A stretch of 64,000 nucleotides of DNA, from assembly GCA_032717465.1 (NCBI GenBank), contig CM064653.1:40769493-40833492 (forward strand). The letters are read 5' to 3'. Positions 22,860 to 34,935 of the stretch are shown one piece after another. The DNA is from Coenobita brevimanus (taxonomy: Eukaryota; Arthropoda; Malacostraca; Decapoda; Coenobitidae). Numbering within the stretch: position 1 is the stretch's first letter; each line of letters begins with the position of its first letter. The translations under genes were made by a program, and so were the position numbers. The notes under the pieces are model-generated. The model had not been told where the DNA came from, did no database searches, and saw only the letters and a list, made by a program, of their open reading frames with translations.

Positions 22860-24285
22860 CCTTAGTCACCTAATGGCAGCTCTCCATGTTGCTCAATCTC
22901 TCGCAGCCTCCCTATTTAGTCCCTTATCCCTGAGATACACTCCTAAGATCTTGCCCCAGGCCTTTTTTAGTCTGCCTCTTGCAACCCTACTCTTGACATT
23001 CACACCTCACATTCCACACCCAACTGCCATCTTCCATCCTTTCAACATGCCTAAACCATCTCAACCTACTCCTCCTCATCACAAAACCAATACATTCAAT
23101 TCCCATCCTTTCTCTCAAATCTTCAATCAGAATCCTAGGTCCCCCAGGCTCTCACATTCAAGGACACACTACATATCCATCTACTCACTGTCATTTCTGT
23201 ATGTTTGAGCCTACAAATACACTCTTCCTTTAATGGCCAGATCTCACAACCATACAGCATTGCACTCTCTTACAACATGCTGCATACAAGGGTCCCTTAG
23301 CATGAAGGGAACGTTCTCTCAATTCTAGGATATGCAACAGCTCCATGAACTTCTCTAACCACTCCTTTCCTTTGCAACAGAGGTAACTCCAGCTCAATCC
23401 CCAGCACACTGTATGATTCCCAAATAACAAACATCTTACAAGCACAAGACTCTCTCCAGCAACATTAATCCTTTCACATTCACACCTCTCAATCTCTAAA
23501 TGCTTTCCCCAACAAATGACACACAAAGTCAACATTATTTCACAGCCTCCCCCTAATATCACTACATCTCTTATGCACCCACTCATCACAAGCACTGCAC
23601 AAGATGGAGTTACTTCCCACACCCTTGTGGCAAATTGCACATGGCCACACTCCTCTTTTGACTGCAACACCACCAGTCCTTGATATCATAATTTTGTTTT
23701 ATCTGCATTTACTCTCAAACCCTTGTGTTCCATACTGTTCCTCTGCTTCTTAAATCTTTCCTCTGCTGCCTCCCTTTCATTCGCTGCAATCAGCATCAAG
23801 ACATTAGCATACAACTCCCATGGGAGACCATTTCTGAAGTTACATGAGAGACCCTCAAGCACCATGATAAACAATAAGGGGATCAAGACTGATTTCTGAT
23901 GCAGGCCAACAATCACAGAAAACTCATCACTTAAATCTCCACTCACTCTCAACTGACTGTGAGCACTCATAGCCTATACACAGCCATAACCAGTCTAACC
24001 AATCACTCCTTGATCAGGATCTTTCTCACTGCCCACAGCACCACTTCCCCAGGAATTCTGTCAGAGGACTTCTCCAAATCAACAACAAAGTATAGCTCCC
24101 TCATCTTTTCTATATATTTTTTTGTGAAGCTGTCAGACAATGAATATGGCACCAGTGGTCTCTGCCTTGCATAAACCCAAACAGCATCTCTTCAATTTTC
24201 ACTCTTTCTGTTTTCATACCTACCCTGATTCTCTTTAGTACCTTCATTATCTGGTCCAAAAGTTTTATGCCTCTAAAATATCATG
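22860..24285 (-). mobile_element. Degraded LINE, third RT family
   Basis: On the minus strand: FSVIVGLHQKSVLIPLLFIM (RT motif B region), ELYANVLMLIAANEREAAEE in place of a YADD box, KGLRVNADKTKL, then VCWGKHLEIERCECERINVA and VQCCMVVRSGH further on. The active site is lost (YADD to YANV near 23800). Upstream and downstream parts are in several frames. Only general similarity to non-LTR RTs can be claimed. Confidence 0.8.
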
Positions 24286-24731
24286 ATATTCCCCCCTCCC
24301 CCCAAGGATAGATTATACAGTACTGGGATTCAGAAACAAGGGGAATGGATGATAATGAAGAAATGTCAACAGAATGTCCAGTGAAATGATCTACAGTCAT
24401 TTACATCACTCAAGACCTTGAAATCTAGGGTTCCATCTCACAGGCCTATCCATCTGCAAATATTTAAAAATTTATAATCAAGTCCAGTATCTCAAAATAC
24501 GAACAGAACCAAGATGACCACACCATCTGAGAGTGCCGTTTGTTTTGATGACTAGGGAGTGCTAAAATCTGTCCAGAAGCTTAGATATCACTTAATTTTC
24601 CTTATTCACTCACCGCCATAAGATCTGACTACTTGTCCCAACTTACAGTACCAGAATGGTACAAATATGGTATTCTGGAAAATTCCTGACAAACAAAAGC
24701 TGCCTGGATAAAATGTCATTGTAGTTATAGT

Positions 24732-24926
24732 CCCTTCAGTCCAATGTTTACTGATTTATCCTTGCTACCTTCAAACGACTTTATTCAGTTCTAGGAAGAC
24801 CTGCACTGAAGAGGGTAAATGAAGGCTGTATCCAATCATCTTCTGCAGTTTGAGAAGGTCTTTCCAAAGCTGAATAAATCTGTCTAGGGACTGCAGGGAT
24901 AAATTAATAAGTAAACAGACTGAAGG
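24732..24926. mobile_element. Palindromic MITE-like repeat, best copy
   Basis: 195 bp. The left end CCCTTCAGTCCAATGTTTACT, then ATTTATCCTTGCTACC and CGACTTTATTCAG, pair with the right end (GCTGAATAAATCTGTCTAGG, TGCAGGGATAAAT, AGTAAACAGACTGAAGG) over about 70 bp. The loop side holds CTGAAGAGGGTAAATGAAGGC. No coding frame. Related copies: 3140, 11157, 20130, 25485, 33525, 37285, 56715. Confidence 0.75.
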
Positions 24927-24968
24927 TACTGAACATCAGGAACATGTTGGCAAAAGTACTGTACATAC

Positions 24969-25103
24969 CATCGTGAAAGACCCTCTCTACATTGAGTCCA
25001 TAGGTAGCACAGGTCTCATAATAGGAGCACCGCTTGAGGTCTGATGCCAATTTTCGTGCCCGACCGTCGTCTATCACACGTGGGTTGTTCTCGCTGATAC
25101 CAT
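24969..25103 (-). CDS. AGAP: AGAP exon: C-terminal part of GTPase-like domain
   Basis: 135 bp, flanked by TTACAG (acceptor) and GTATGT (donor). It enters with the last two bases of a codon and leaves with one base (G). The translation contains [34 protein letters not shown], the hallmark of the end of the AGAP Ras-like domain, just after the guanine-specificity motif. It is the most 5' exon recognised. The preceding exon should end in G and encode the VGTQ-type G4 motif; I could not find it. Translation and both splice sites agree with the family, so confidence is high. Confidence 0.95.
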
Positions 25104-25332
25104 CTGTAACAAAGCAATAACAATAATTATAACTGTACTACAGGATAATTTGAACTACTGATGCTAAAGATGCCATCATTCACATATTCAAAAACTGTAA
25201 TAAAGAAAAAAATCGTCATATCTGGCACCACTCACACAACATAATAACTTTTACAATACAATTATACTAAATCTAAATACCTGTATAATACAAAGATTTA
25301 GTAAAACTCATAAAAATTCCATAAGATCTGTA

Positions 25333-25376
25333 ATAAAACTGTGAATACGTGGATATAAAACTGTGAATACGTGGAT
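25333..25376. repeat. 22-bp perfect direct duplication
   Basis: ATAAAACTGTGAATACGTGG plus AT occurs twice in a row. Confidence 0.9.
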
Positions 25377-25484
25377 ATTGGTTGAATGTGGTACTGTCCG
25401 ATGAACCACCAACTACAATTTTGCACTTCAACAAAAATTTTTTGCAATGTTTTAAGTAACCACTTAACCTGAAGTAGTCTGTTA

Positions 25485-25635
25485 CACCTGACTGCTGCTA
25501 CTACCAGACGATTTTATCCAAGTAGTAGAGAATATCCAGTAGTGAAGGGTTTAAATAAGGTTATCTCTTTTCTAAGTTGTACAAAATCGTCTCCAGGTGG
25601 CCCGAATAAAATACAAATTACGTTCTCCATGTGAA
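25485..25635. mobile_element. Palindromic MITE-like repeat copy
   Basis: Arms CCAGACGATTTTATCCAAGT and ACAAAATCGTCTCCAGG, with GAAGGGTTTAAATAAGGTTA between. Confidence 0.7.
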
Positions 25636-25639
25636 CGTG

Positions 25640-26770
25640 GTAAGTATTAGAAAACCTGCCAGTCAAACATCTTCAGTCGTGATTAATTCCGCACATTATT
25701 TATTATTTCCTTGTTTCATAAATAACCTTAATAACATGGTTTGCATCAGTAACTTACAAATGGCTACTACGAAGGTGTATGAGAGAAAATATATCGATTA
25801 GGAAGAGGTGCTACGATATATCCTAAAGACAATAAGAGCCAAATATACAAGAAATCGGTGTATGCAATATTACCAGACACCCCTAGGCCAGCCACCCTTT
25901 TCTCTCCCTCTTCTCATCTACCCTTCTCAGTCCCCTAAGAGCCCTTATTCCTACCTACCTCCCCCCAGCCTCCAACCCCTCCACCCCGTACACTTTCATC
26001 CCTTCCTCCCGTCCCCCATCCCTTCTTTGTCCCTATCCCCCATCTGGCGAACTCACAAAGCAACACGACTCCCCCCTCCCTCCCCCAACACACACTCTCA
26101 CTTATTCCACATCTACCAGCCAAGTTCTTTCATCTCTGTGACAAAAGAGTTGAATTACAAAAGTACCCGAGGTTTTCACTGTCTTCTGAACCTTGGCCAG
26201 GCTTGACACAGATCAGCATAATTTACGGTAGAAGAAGGCATCTAGTTCTTCTTTTACCATATAATATTGTTCGTCTTAAAGGAACAAGAGAGAAATTGTT
26301 GACGAAGGAATAGAATGAAACATGGTTCCCAAGAGGAGCGGTGAGCTGAGATGAATGGAAGTAGAGGGAGAGAGTTCACAGGGGAGGAGACAAGGGAGAG
26401 AACAAGTTGGGGTGGATGTAAGACGCCAAGGCCTTGCTACCTTCACAGCAACAAGTCCACAACAAAAACCTGGTTATTTCACAATATAGATGATCTGGCC
26501 GACAACACAAACATATGAGAAACAGACGATTAATTAAACTTGCCACCACTTCTTCCATTCTTACCAAAGGAACAATTCTCCTGCAGGTGAAGAGTAGAGT
26601 ACCTGGCATATTCTAATGTACTATATTTTTTTCTGATTTATCTAATTAATAATTATCTTATCCTCCTAACTAATAAACTCTAAGTTTTACCTTACCTTAC
26701 CAGTTTCCCCAACCGAACAGTACGGTACTTTTTCACATCCCTCCTACTACAGGGATTGGACATTTATCTT
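25640..26770. other. Upstream AGAP intron, no gene recognised
   Basis: Mixed sequence with a C/T-rich stretch at 25870-26110. The open frames here are low-complexity shadows. No GTPase P-loop exon seen on the minus strand. Confidence 0.5.
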
Positions 26771-26930
26771 TGAAACACTGCTTGGTCATACAACCACTGT
26801 TTGGTTACTTAAATAACTGCTTGGCCGTTTAATCATTGCCTGGCAATTTAAACTACTTAATCTTTTCAACACTGCATGGTATTTTAAATACTGCTTGGTC
26901 TTTAAATCACAGGCTTGATCATTTAGCCAC
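26771..26930. repeat. Decayed ~32-bp tandem repeat
   Basis: Variants of CACTGCTTGGTCNTTTAAA recur (CACTGCTTGGTCATACAAC, AACTGCTTGGCCGTTTAAT, CACTGCATGGTATTTTAAA, TACTGCTTGGTCTTTAAAT) about every 25-35 bp. Confidence 0.7.
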
Positions 26931-26989
26931 TACTAGTTCGCTGAGGCTTCTTACTTTCTTCTCTCTTTTCCAGCTACTGCTCCAGCCAG

Positions 26990-28780
26990 TCCTGACACAA
27001 CGTTAAGGAAGAGAGTGAATAGTGGTGAGACAGACAGCGTACTTGTGGGAGACAGAGGGAAAGTGAGGTGGTGATGGCCTAAAGTCAGGTCTCAGGACAA
27101 GGAAGAAAGGAAAGGATGAGAGGGGGATATGGGAAAGGGAGGGTGAGCCTACGACAGGGAAGGAAGGAGTGACGAGGATGGGGGGAGGGTAGGAAAAGCC
27201 ACCGAAATGAGGAGGCAGGAGGTGAGAGTCTGGGAAAATTAAGTGAAAAAAAGAAGAGGGAAGGGGAGTGAGGGATAACAGGAAAAGTAAAGAATACTGA
27301 AAAAAAAGAGAAAAATAAAAGATGGAGGAAAGTATTGGAGTAGAACGGAAAGCTGAAGGAATGGGGAGATGCAATTTTTGGATGAGATGGGAAAACGGGG
27401 TAGCAAGTAAGAAAGATAATGAAAGAAAGGAGAAATATGATTTTTTTTTTCCCCCTGGGGGCATGAGAGGTGAAAAAAGGCGAGAGGCTTGGAGAAGGAA
27501 ACTGTAATGAGGAAAAAAGTCGTATAGACTAAAAGGGTAGTTGGGAGAGAAAAAAAAAAGAAAAAAAAAAAAAAAAAGCCTGGATCAGTAAAAGGTAAAT
27601 GAAAAAGTAACAAGAACGAAGTGAACAAGAAGAAAAATGGAAAGGGGGGAAACAAGCAATTGGGATAACAACGCCCAGACGTCAATAGAAGGGAAGGAGG
27701 GAGGAGGGGAGGAAAGAGAGATGAAAAAGAAAGGGGAGGGAAAACACGCGGGGTGCTGTAACTCAGAAACAATAAAAGAAGGATGAAAAAAGCGGGGGAA
27801 GAAAAAAAAGTGGGGCTAGCTCTTCACAACAACAACCCCCAGACGTCAATAGGAGAGAGAAGAGGGGAAAGAAGAAAGCCTCACTGAATCGATATGTGCG
27901 CCCTCAACATGTTAGGGGGGGGGGGAGTTCTGACGTGAGGAGGGAAGTTCTGAGGTGAGGGGGGGGAAGTTCTGAGGTGAGGAGGAAAGTTCTGAGGTAA
28001 GGGGGGACGTTCTGAGGTCAGGGGGTGGGGAAGTTGAGGTGAAGGGAAAAGTTCTAAGGTGAGGGGGGGTGGGGAGTACTGAGGTGAGCGGGGGAAGTTC
28101 TGAGGCACGGGCCGAGGGTCTGAGGTGAGCAGGAGGGGGGGCAGAACTAAGGGCTGGGGGTTACGATGCTACTGGGGTGTCAGTGGTTGGAACAATGGTG
28201 GAGGAGGGGGATTTAGGGTGGTGGTTGGAGTAGGCGAGGGAAGGTTGAAATAGTGGTGGCGATAGGAGGCTGGGATGGTGGTGGGGAACGATTAGAAAAG
28301 TGGTAAGGGGGAAAAGAATGAGAGCGTGGGATGATTGAGAGGTGGGATAGTTTGGATAGGGGGCGAAACAGAATGAATGGGTGGAATGATGGAGGGATGG
28401 GAGAGTTTGGATAGTGGCAGGATGTGAGGGACTAGAAAGATGGTGGGAGTGAAGGACTGGGATTGTGCTGGTGTGTGGGAGTTGGACTGGTGGACTATGG
28501 GGTGGGGGGACTGCGACTGTACTGGTGTATGGGGGCTGAAGTAGTGGGCAATAGCTATGGGGTGGGGGACTGCGATAATAGAGTGAACATGCAGTGGACA
28601 GGATAGGTTAGGATAGTGGTTGAGGAAACAGTACTCGGTGATAAAGAAGGGATGGAATGATGAAGGTAGGATTGGGTGGTGAAGGGGTGGGATAGGGGTG
28701 GTGATGGAGGTGGGATGGGGTGATAAAAAGAAGGGATGGTGAAGGGGCTGGGATGAAACTGACTGGCGCCTTTGGTCTGA
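26990..28780. repeat. 1.8 kb purine-rich strand
   Basis: The plus strand is almost all A and G, with many GGGAGG and GAAAGG words; long open frames on either strand here are low-complexity artefacts. It includes the minisatellite at 27915-28140 and a GGTGG(G/A)AT-rich decayed repeat at 28140-28760. Confidence 0.75.
27915..28140. repeat. ~25-bp G-rich minisatellite
   Basis: GGGGGAAGTTCTGAGGTGAG and variants repeat about nine times. Several G-runs per unit give G-quadruplex potential. Confidence 0.88.
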
Positions 28781-29112
28781 TAAGGTGCCTCATGTGGTCC
28801 GGTTACCTCCTTCTCCCCCGTCTCTCGACCTGGGGTTAATAATCCTCTTGTAGTCTCCAGGGACCTGTGCGTGTGTGGGGGGGGGGAGGGAGGGGGAGGC
28901 GCTAGGTACTGAAAGTAAGAGTGAACAAGGCTATAGAAAATATTTGGTCATTATAATTACACTCGTAGATAACTAACCTACCGCATCGTTAATACTTAAA
29001 ATTAACCACCCACCGGTAACTTCTTCCCGTATTCGTCAAAATTCTAAATCCCAAGAAATTATTCCAGACATCATTAAATTCTCTTGGTCGGTCGCCCGTC
29101 ATCATTTCCAGG

Positions 29113-29152
29113 CCTAGGACGGATGGATGGATGGATAGATAGAAGGTCGCGT

Positions 29153-29217
<65 letters not shown>
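29113..29217. repeat. (GGAT)n and (CA)32 microsatellites
   Basis: Short GGATGGATGGAT and then a pure CA array from about 29154 to 29217. Confidence 0.95.
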
Positions 29218-29455
29218 ATCTATATCGGTAGTGACTGATGTGATGTTATACTATATTCATTTGATATTTCCAAGGTATGTACTGTACCTCCAAGTTGTAA
29301 AAAGTGCACTGTAACCATCTCAGTATAATCAAATTTACTGCTGTTCCGTACACTTTCACACCATACGGCATTCGGTAATTTGATGGCAGGTCCGACTAGG
29401 AAGAGGTAAGTGATAATAATACAGGAATCACTCCATCCACCATCTATCCATCCTG

Positions 29456-29690
29456 GGCATAATCAAAGTTACTGTTTTGTATACACCATCATTTATTCAA
29501 AGCATAATCAAAATCAATACGGCTCTATATCCACCATCATTTTTCTTGTGCAAAACTAAAATCACTGCTGTTCTGTAGCTGTGATCATCCATTTATGCAT
29601 AACCAAAATCACGGCTGCTCTGTACTCACCATCCATTCATCTTATGCATAACTAAAATCACTACTGGTCTGTATCAAACATTTGGTTCTA
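29456..29690. repeat. ~48-bp minisatellite, 5 decayed copies
   Basis: GCATAACCAAAATCACGGCT ... CACCATCCATTCATCTTAT repeats at 29459, 29501, 29550, 29597 and 29646; an older copy may be at 29320. Confidence 0.8.
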
Positions 29691-31780
29691 CTCCACCCAG
29701 CTGCTGCCTGTGAGCGGATGTGGGGGAGGAAACACTTGCTCTCTCACCATTCACTCTCACTCGCTTCCGTCCTCTCATCATCATCATCACTCCTTTTTAA
29801 AAATCACTCGAATTTATTTACCAAACATTTTTTTATTCGCTCAACCTAATTCGCCAAGACACCAACCTTGCTTCGTAAATACTCACCATGATTTCTAACT
29901 CACTCCCTTTAATTTCGTAATAATATATCTGTCTTCCATTTCCATCATCCTTCCATTCTTCCTTCCATCCTTCGCCTAACGTTTACCTTACCATCAGCCC
30001 TCCATTACTGACATTCTTCACTCTCTTTTACACCCAACATACTTGCAACTATCATTCTCTCTCTCACCCACATTATAACTTCCTTCCATACCACAACCTA
30101 TTTCTTCACGTTACCATCATTCACATATACACAAACCATCCTTCGCTGTCCTTCATTTCCAGCATTCCTCACTGCCATTCATTTCTTTCATCCTTCATTC
30201 TACCTCTCACCCACACCATCCTTCTCCCACATCCTCGCTTCCTTTACCACTCAGCTTGACAACAGAAGAGGCAGGAAATGGTGTTGCCCTGGCTTACGAA
30301 AGGAAGGATGTGACGACGGGAAGGGGAGGGACCGGAAGGGAGGAAAAGGATCAAGGGAGAGGGTACGGGAGAGAAGATGAGGGAAGGAGAGGAAGAGAAA
30401 TGGAGGTGAGAGAGAGTGTGTGTGTGTGGGGGGGGGGCAGGGGTTCCTCTACAGTGGTACCCATGGTGGTACCCCTCCTTGAACGCACCTTATACTCTCT
30501 CTCTCTCTCTCTCACTCTCTCTCTCCAACCAAGGGAGAATGTGAGGTAGGGGGAGAAGTGGGGAAAGGGTGGGGGTGGGGGGGACTGTTTCCTCTCCTCT
30601 CCTCTCTCTACGCGCCTTATCTCCACCCCCACCCCTTCCTCCCTCTCTTATCTCCCTCTCCTAGCCTTCTCATCCGCTGGTCCAATCACGGATTTCACAG
30701 GACAAGATGATAAGAACGATAAGTCAGGTATGGCTGGTCAGATGAAGGGGGATACAAGGGTTAAGAGGGAGGAAGGGAGGAAAATGTAATAGGAAGAATG
30801 CAGAGAGAAAGGAGGGAAAGAATAAAAGAAGAGAAATATTAAAATAAAAAGACTAAACGTTCTGGAAAGAAAGATTTCAGCAAGGAAAATAAATAAAAAG
30901 TCCAGGAAGAGAGAGGAAGAGACAGACAGCGAATAATTTTAATCTAAGAATACCCGAACAGAACAAACAGGGAAATGAAAATACACGGAAGCATTTCAGG
31001 GATAACAGGGTGAGAAGGAACAGTTACAAAATGGCAAGGAGAGTTGAGAGAACAGTATGGGATGGGGCAAAGAGGGTCGAGAAAAGAACAGTGTGGAAAG
31101 GTTAAGGAAGGTAGAGAAAACAACAGGAAAAAATAAGAGCAAAGGAGCCGAGGCGGAAGACAGGAAGAGGAGGGACAGAAGTAGGAACTGCAGGAGGAAA
31201 TGACTTCTTGTTACCATAAACCTAAGTCACCAGGAAAAACAGGCCTTGATTTCCCTATGCCGTGATTTGCGTAATGGGAAGGAATTATATCCACTCACTG
31301 AAAATGCACAGATGATAAAAATGAACAAAATTTCAGCATATGGGTATAACTTCTCACGCCAAGAAAAAGCATAACGTGACCTTAGAAATAACAGCCAGGA
31401 TTTACACAAAAGATGAAAGTAAATGTATATAAAACATAGCTTTCTTATTTCAACCCCCTCCCAAACGCACACCAGCGTTATGAAGACAGGATACCGGGAT
31501 ACATTTTAGATATATGCGAGGTCAAGAAGATAACGCATAAGGCTATAATCAAGGTCTAATGAGTATCCCATTAGACTGTGGCTATAATTACCTAAAAGCG
31601 GGAACTCATGAATATGGTCTACGTATTACTATAAATGAGTAAGAAGGATCAACAAGAAGTCATGAAAACAGTGTGTGTTTTATTATGCTTGTATGGAAGA
31701 AGTTATGAAAAACAGCGCGTCATGTTCGAGCTAGCATACAGGCGAGACGTACCGAAAGACATCGTACAGTTCGAGTTATA
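29691..31780. other. Upstream AGAP intron, low-complexity mixture
   Basis: Pyrimidine-rich to about 30250, G/A-rich with a CT array at 30495-30530, then A/G-rich. No coding exon, RNA gene or transposon recognised. Confidence 0.5.
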
Positions 31781-31789
31781 AGGGAGAAC

Positions 31790-32125
31790 TAGCAAGTGCA
31801 ATTACTCCGGTGACAAGGGTTACTAAAAGATTACTGAGTTGTGAGTGTAGTTAATCTGGAAGTGTGACTAAAAGATTAAATAGTTCTGGGTGTAATAATA
31901 GAGTATAGTTAATGTACTGATAAGGGTAACTAAAATATTAAAGAGCTGTCAGTGCAATAAGGGTGCAATTTCTCTGGTGATATGGGGGACTAACAGAATG
32001 TAGAGCTGTAAGTATAATAAATGAGTAGATGATCCGATAAAAAGGGTCGCTAAAAGATTAAAGAGTTGTAAGAGTTAATTAATCTTATAAGCAGTGCGGG
32101 TAAAATATTAAAGAGTGAGTGGTGT
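31790..32125. repeat. Decayed ~65-bp tandem repeat
   Basis: GGTTACTAAAAGATTACTGA, GTGACTAAAAGATTAAATAG, GGTAACTAAAATATTAAAGA, GTCGCTAAAAGATTAAAGAG and similar recur with GAGTTGTRAGTGTAATTA after them, five to six times. Confidence 0.72.
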
Positions 32126-32189
32126 GGGGTGAAGTGGAGCGAGGGTGAGGCAACGTGCTCAGGGTGCTTAGGTCAGGTTACAATTGGCT

Positions 32190-32770
32190 CGCTTACCCTC
32201 ACCTCCGCCCTCTCCTTCCCTTTCCTCTCTCTCTCTCTCTCCATCACCTCTCTTTCTCACCATCACCTATAAGCACTCTCACGTTCGCCCTCTCCTTCCC
32301 TTTGTGCTCTCTCTCTCTCTCTCTCCCTCTCTCTCTCCATCATCTCACCCCTTTCCTATAACCACTTTCACTTTACATGCCCAACTTTCCTCTCCCCATC
32401 AACCTTCTTTCCTCTTTTAACCACCTCTCATTTCTCACCCTCCACTATAACCACCCTCACTTCCGTCCTCTTCCTTCTCCTCCCTCCCCATCCCTCTACT
32501 CTCCTTTCTTCTCACAACCTTTATCTCTTTCTTCCTTTCATTTCTTTCCACACCTCCTTTCTTTCCTGTCCTCCCCTCACCATCACCTCTCTTCCTCCCC
32601 TTTCCTCTCTCCACACCAGCCTCCTCCCCTTTCCTCTACTATCTGCTTACCTTCTCCCTTTCCTCTCCTCAGCCCCACTCCTTACCTCTACCTCCGCCCT
32701 CTCCTTCTCTCTACCCCACGATCCCTTTTCCCCACCCTCCCACACAACCACCCTCTCTTCACACACACCC
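32190..32770. repeat. Pyrimidine-rich block
   Basis: C/T-rich plus strand with words such as CTCTCCTTCCCTTTCC and CCATCACCTCTC repeated; a decayed satellite by look. Open frames here are artefacts. Confidence 0.65.
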
Positions 32771-33037
32771 TGAACCAAATGACATAATTTACACGAGGAA
32801 AAATACAAGGTCATGAACAGTAAGAGAAATAAATACAGTATCTTCCCAAACTCACTCCAGCACCCTCTCCTTACACACACCTTGTAATACTTCTGCCACA
32901 TTTTACATAATTTATACACGAAAAAATAGAAGGGTCTGCGTAGTAATAAGCATGATATCTTCCCAAGGCTCTCCACTTCCTCCTCTTTACAGACACCTTG
33001 TAACACACCCCACCGTGCATAACTTACAAGAGAAAAA

Positions 33038-33155
<118 letters not shown>

Positions 33156-33180
33156 AATAAAAGAAATATGTTAGATACCG

Positions 33181-33293
33181 GTTATTTTTGTACGGTGCTG
33201 GTATTTTCTGCACGGTACCGGTATTGTCTGCACGGTACCGGTATTTTCTGCACGGTACCGGTATTTTCTGCACAGTACCGATATTTTCTCAAG
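33181..33293. repeat. 20-bp minisatellite, about 5.5 copies
   Basis: GGTATTTTCTGCACGGTACC repeats head to tail with very few changes, 26 bp after the TG array. Confidence 0.95.
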
Positions 33294-33524
33294 ATCTGGT
33301 GCATACATAGCTGAAAAATTCGAGTTCTGCGAGGCGTGCTTTAAGTATAGATACAACTTCCGTTATATTTCGCCATCTGAAAAATCAAATATTCCCGATA
33401 AAGCTGTGAACATGGCTGCCTGGCTGGTCGTACAGGTTTCGTAAGAACAAGTCGGATAACACACCAGTCCCATTCGTGATATCTTTACTTTTATCATCCA
33501 ATAAGTGCGTAGTTATGATGCCTT

Positions 33525-33625
33525 ATGTATTATTCTTGCTACCTTCAGACGTTTCTATTTGACTCAGGTAAGACTTTCCGAGCTGGAGGAATGAAATACT
33601 GGTTTCACTACGCCCTTGAGTCCTA
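33525..33625. repeat. Palindromic repeat, partial copy
   Basis: TTCTTGCTACCTTCAGACG, TTTGACTCAGGTAAGACTTTC and GAGCTGGAGGAATGAAATAC match the left half of the family at 24732. Confidence 0.55.
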
Positions 33626-33635
33626 AGGCTCTCTC

Positions 33636-33870
33636 CTATCATCATCATCATCATCACCATCATCACCTGACCCCTTTTCCACCTAAAGATGGGGGTGAGG
33701 TATGAATCGGAAATAAGAAATGCGAAAATTATAATAAACGGAGAACTAACAACCACAATGTCGGTGAAATGGGTCAGACAATCAATTACACAACATTCAA
33801 GCCCCCAGAAGCCTCATCCTTGTTCACATATCTAGCCATCTGCATACATTTTTTTTTTTTTTTAACAGAT
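33636..33870 (-). mobile_element. Probable decayed family A LINE 3' end
   Basis: ATC repeat (33636-33665), then TGACCCCTTTTCCACCTAAA, and ACATTCAAGCCCCCAGAAG, in the same order as the minus-strand 3' ends at 2128 and 12527. Similarity is low; the body is missing. Confidence 0.5.
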
Positions 33871-34059
33871 GCACTGTCTATACCCCAACCGTGTGATTAT
33901 AGTCGTAAAAAGAAAAAAAACAGTGAGTGTTAGCCAGCGACTGTCCCGAGGGAGAAGCCGGGTGGAAGGAGGCTGTCATAAAGGTCTGTTCCCCGCTAAG
34001 TGCCGAGATTAGGAGACCCTCGGAGACTTAGGATTAACACCTAGACTTCCAGAGTACTG

Positions 34060-34935
34060 ATGAAGGGATGCTGTGTGGGACAGGGTATAGTTCTCTTATA
34101 CTTCCTTCCCTTTCTCCTTTTCCATTTCTTCCATCTTTCTCTGAGATTAAGAGATAACATGTGCTATTTGGTTTTCGCTTCAATGCACTTTCATCCCTTC
34201 CCCCCCCCCTTTTTTTCCCTCCTGATGGTTTCTTCTCTATAATTTCGTCCCTGTTCTATCCTTCCCTTCCTTTCCTTGCATTTTCGCTTTCTCCACCAGT
34301 GTTCCTTCCTTCTCGCCTTCCTGCTTTTCTATCATTGTCTTTATTAGAATAATTTTGTTAGTTACAAATTTTCCTGTAACAAACAGCCAAGAAAGGAACA
34401 ACAAGTCTGTTGCTGTTTGCCTTCTTTTGTACCTTTTGTACCCTATGTACTCCTTTCTACCTGGTTCCCATTCGTCACGTTACCTTCTTCATAATTTTGA
34501 TGTCTTTCCTACCTTCTTTCTCTTTGTCCTCTTCTCCACAATACTGCTTCGCTTATTTTTCTCCTCTTTCTTGTTCTATTCTCCTATTGCTTTCTTTTGT
34601 AAACATTTCCAATCTGCCTTTCCTGTTTTCCTTCTTCCCTTTCGCACTGCTGTCCTGTTCCCACGCTCCTCCCCTCTTCTCTTTCTCTTCTCATCACCTG
34701 ATTCCACCTTGCATCTCTCCTCTTTCTTCTGTTCTTCCCTCCTCCTCTTTATTCCTGTTCTCCCCTCTCTCTCCCTCTTTGCGACTCCCGTTCTTCCCCT
34801 CTCTCCATTCCTGTTCTCCCCTCCCTTCTTTATTCCCATTCTTCCCTCCTCTTCGTTCCAGTTCTCCCCTCCCTTCCTTCTTTACTCCTCTCCCTTCCCT
34901 CCCTCTTCTCTACTGCCCCCTCAACACCTCTTTCT
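34060..34935. repeat. Pyrimidine-rich strand block
   Basis: About 0.9 kb of mostly C/T plus strand with TTCCCCTCTC-type words. It switches abruptly at about 34936 to the purine-rich block that follows. Open frames over it are low-complexity artefacts. Confidence 0.75.

Noticed and set aside
26376..26609. 77-codon minus-strand frame with Cys residues
   Set aside because: No domain; Cys spacing does not fit a zinc finger; no matching splice phases with AGAP.
33800..33870. Short NKDEASGG reading that looks like a GTPase DEGG motif of AGAP
   Set aside because: The DNA matches the family A LINE 3' region in order, and the frame lacks the flanking GTPase residues.
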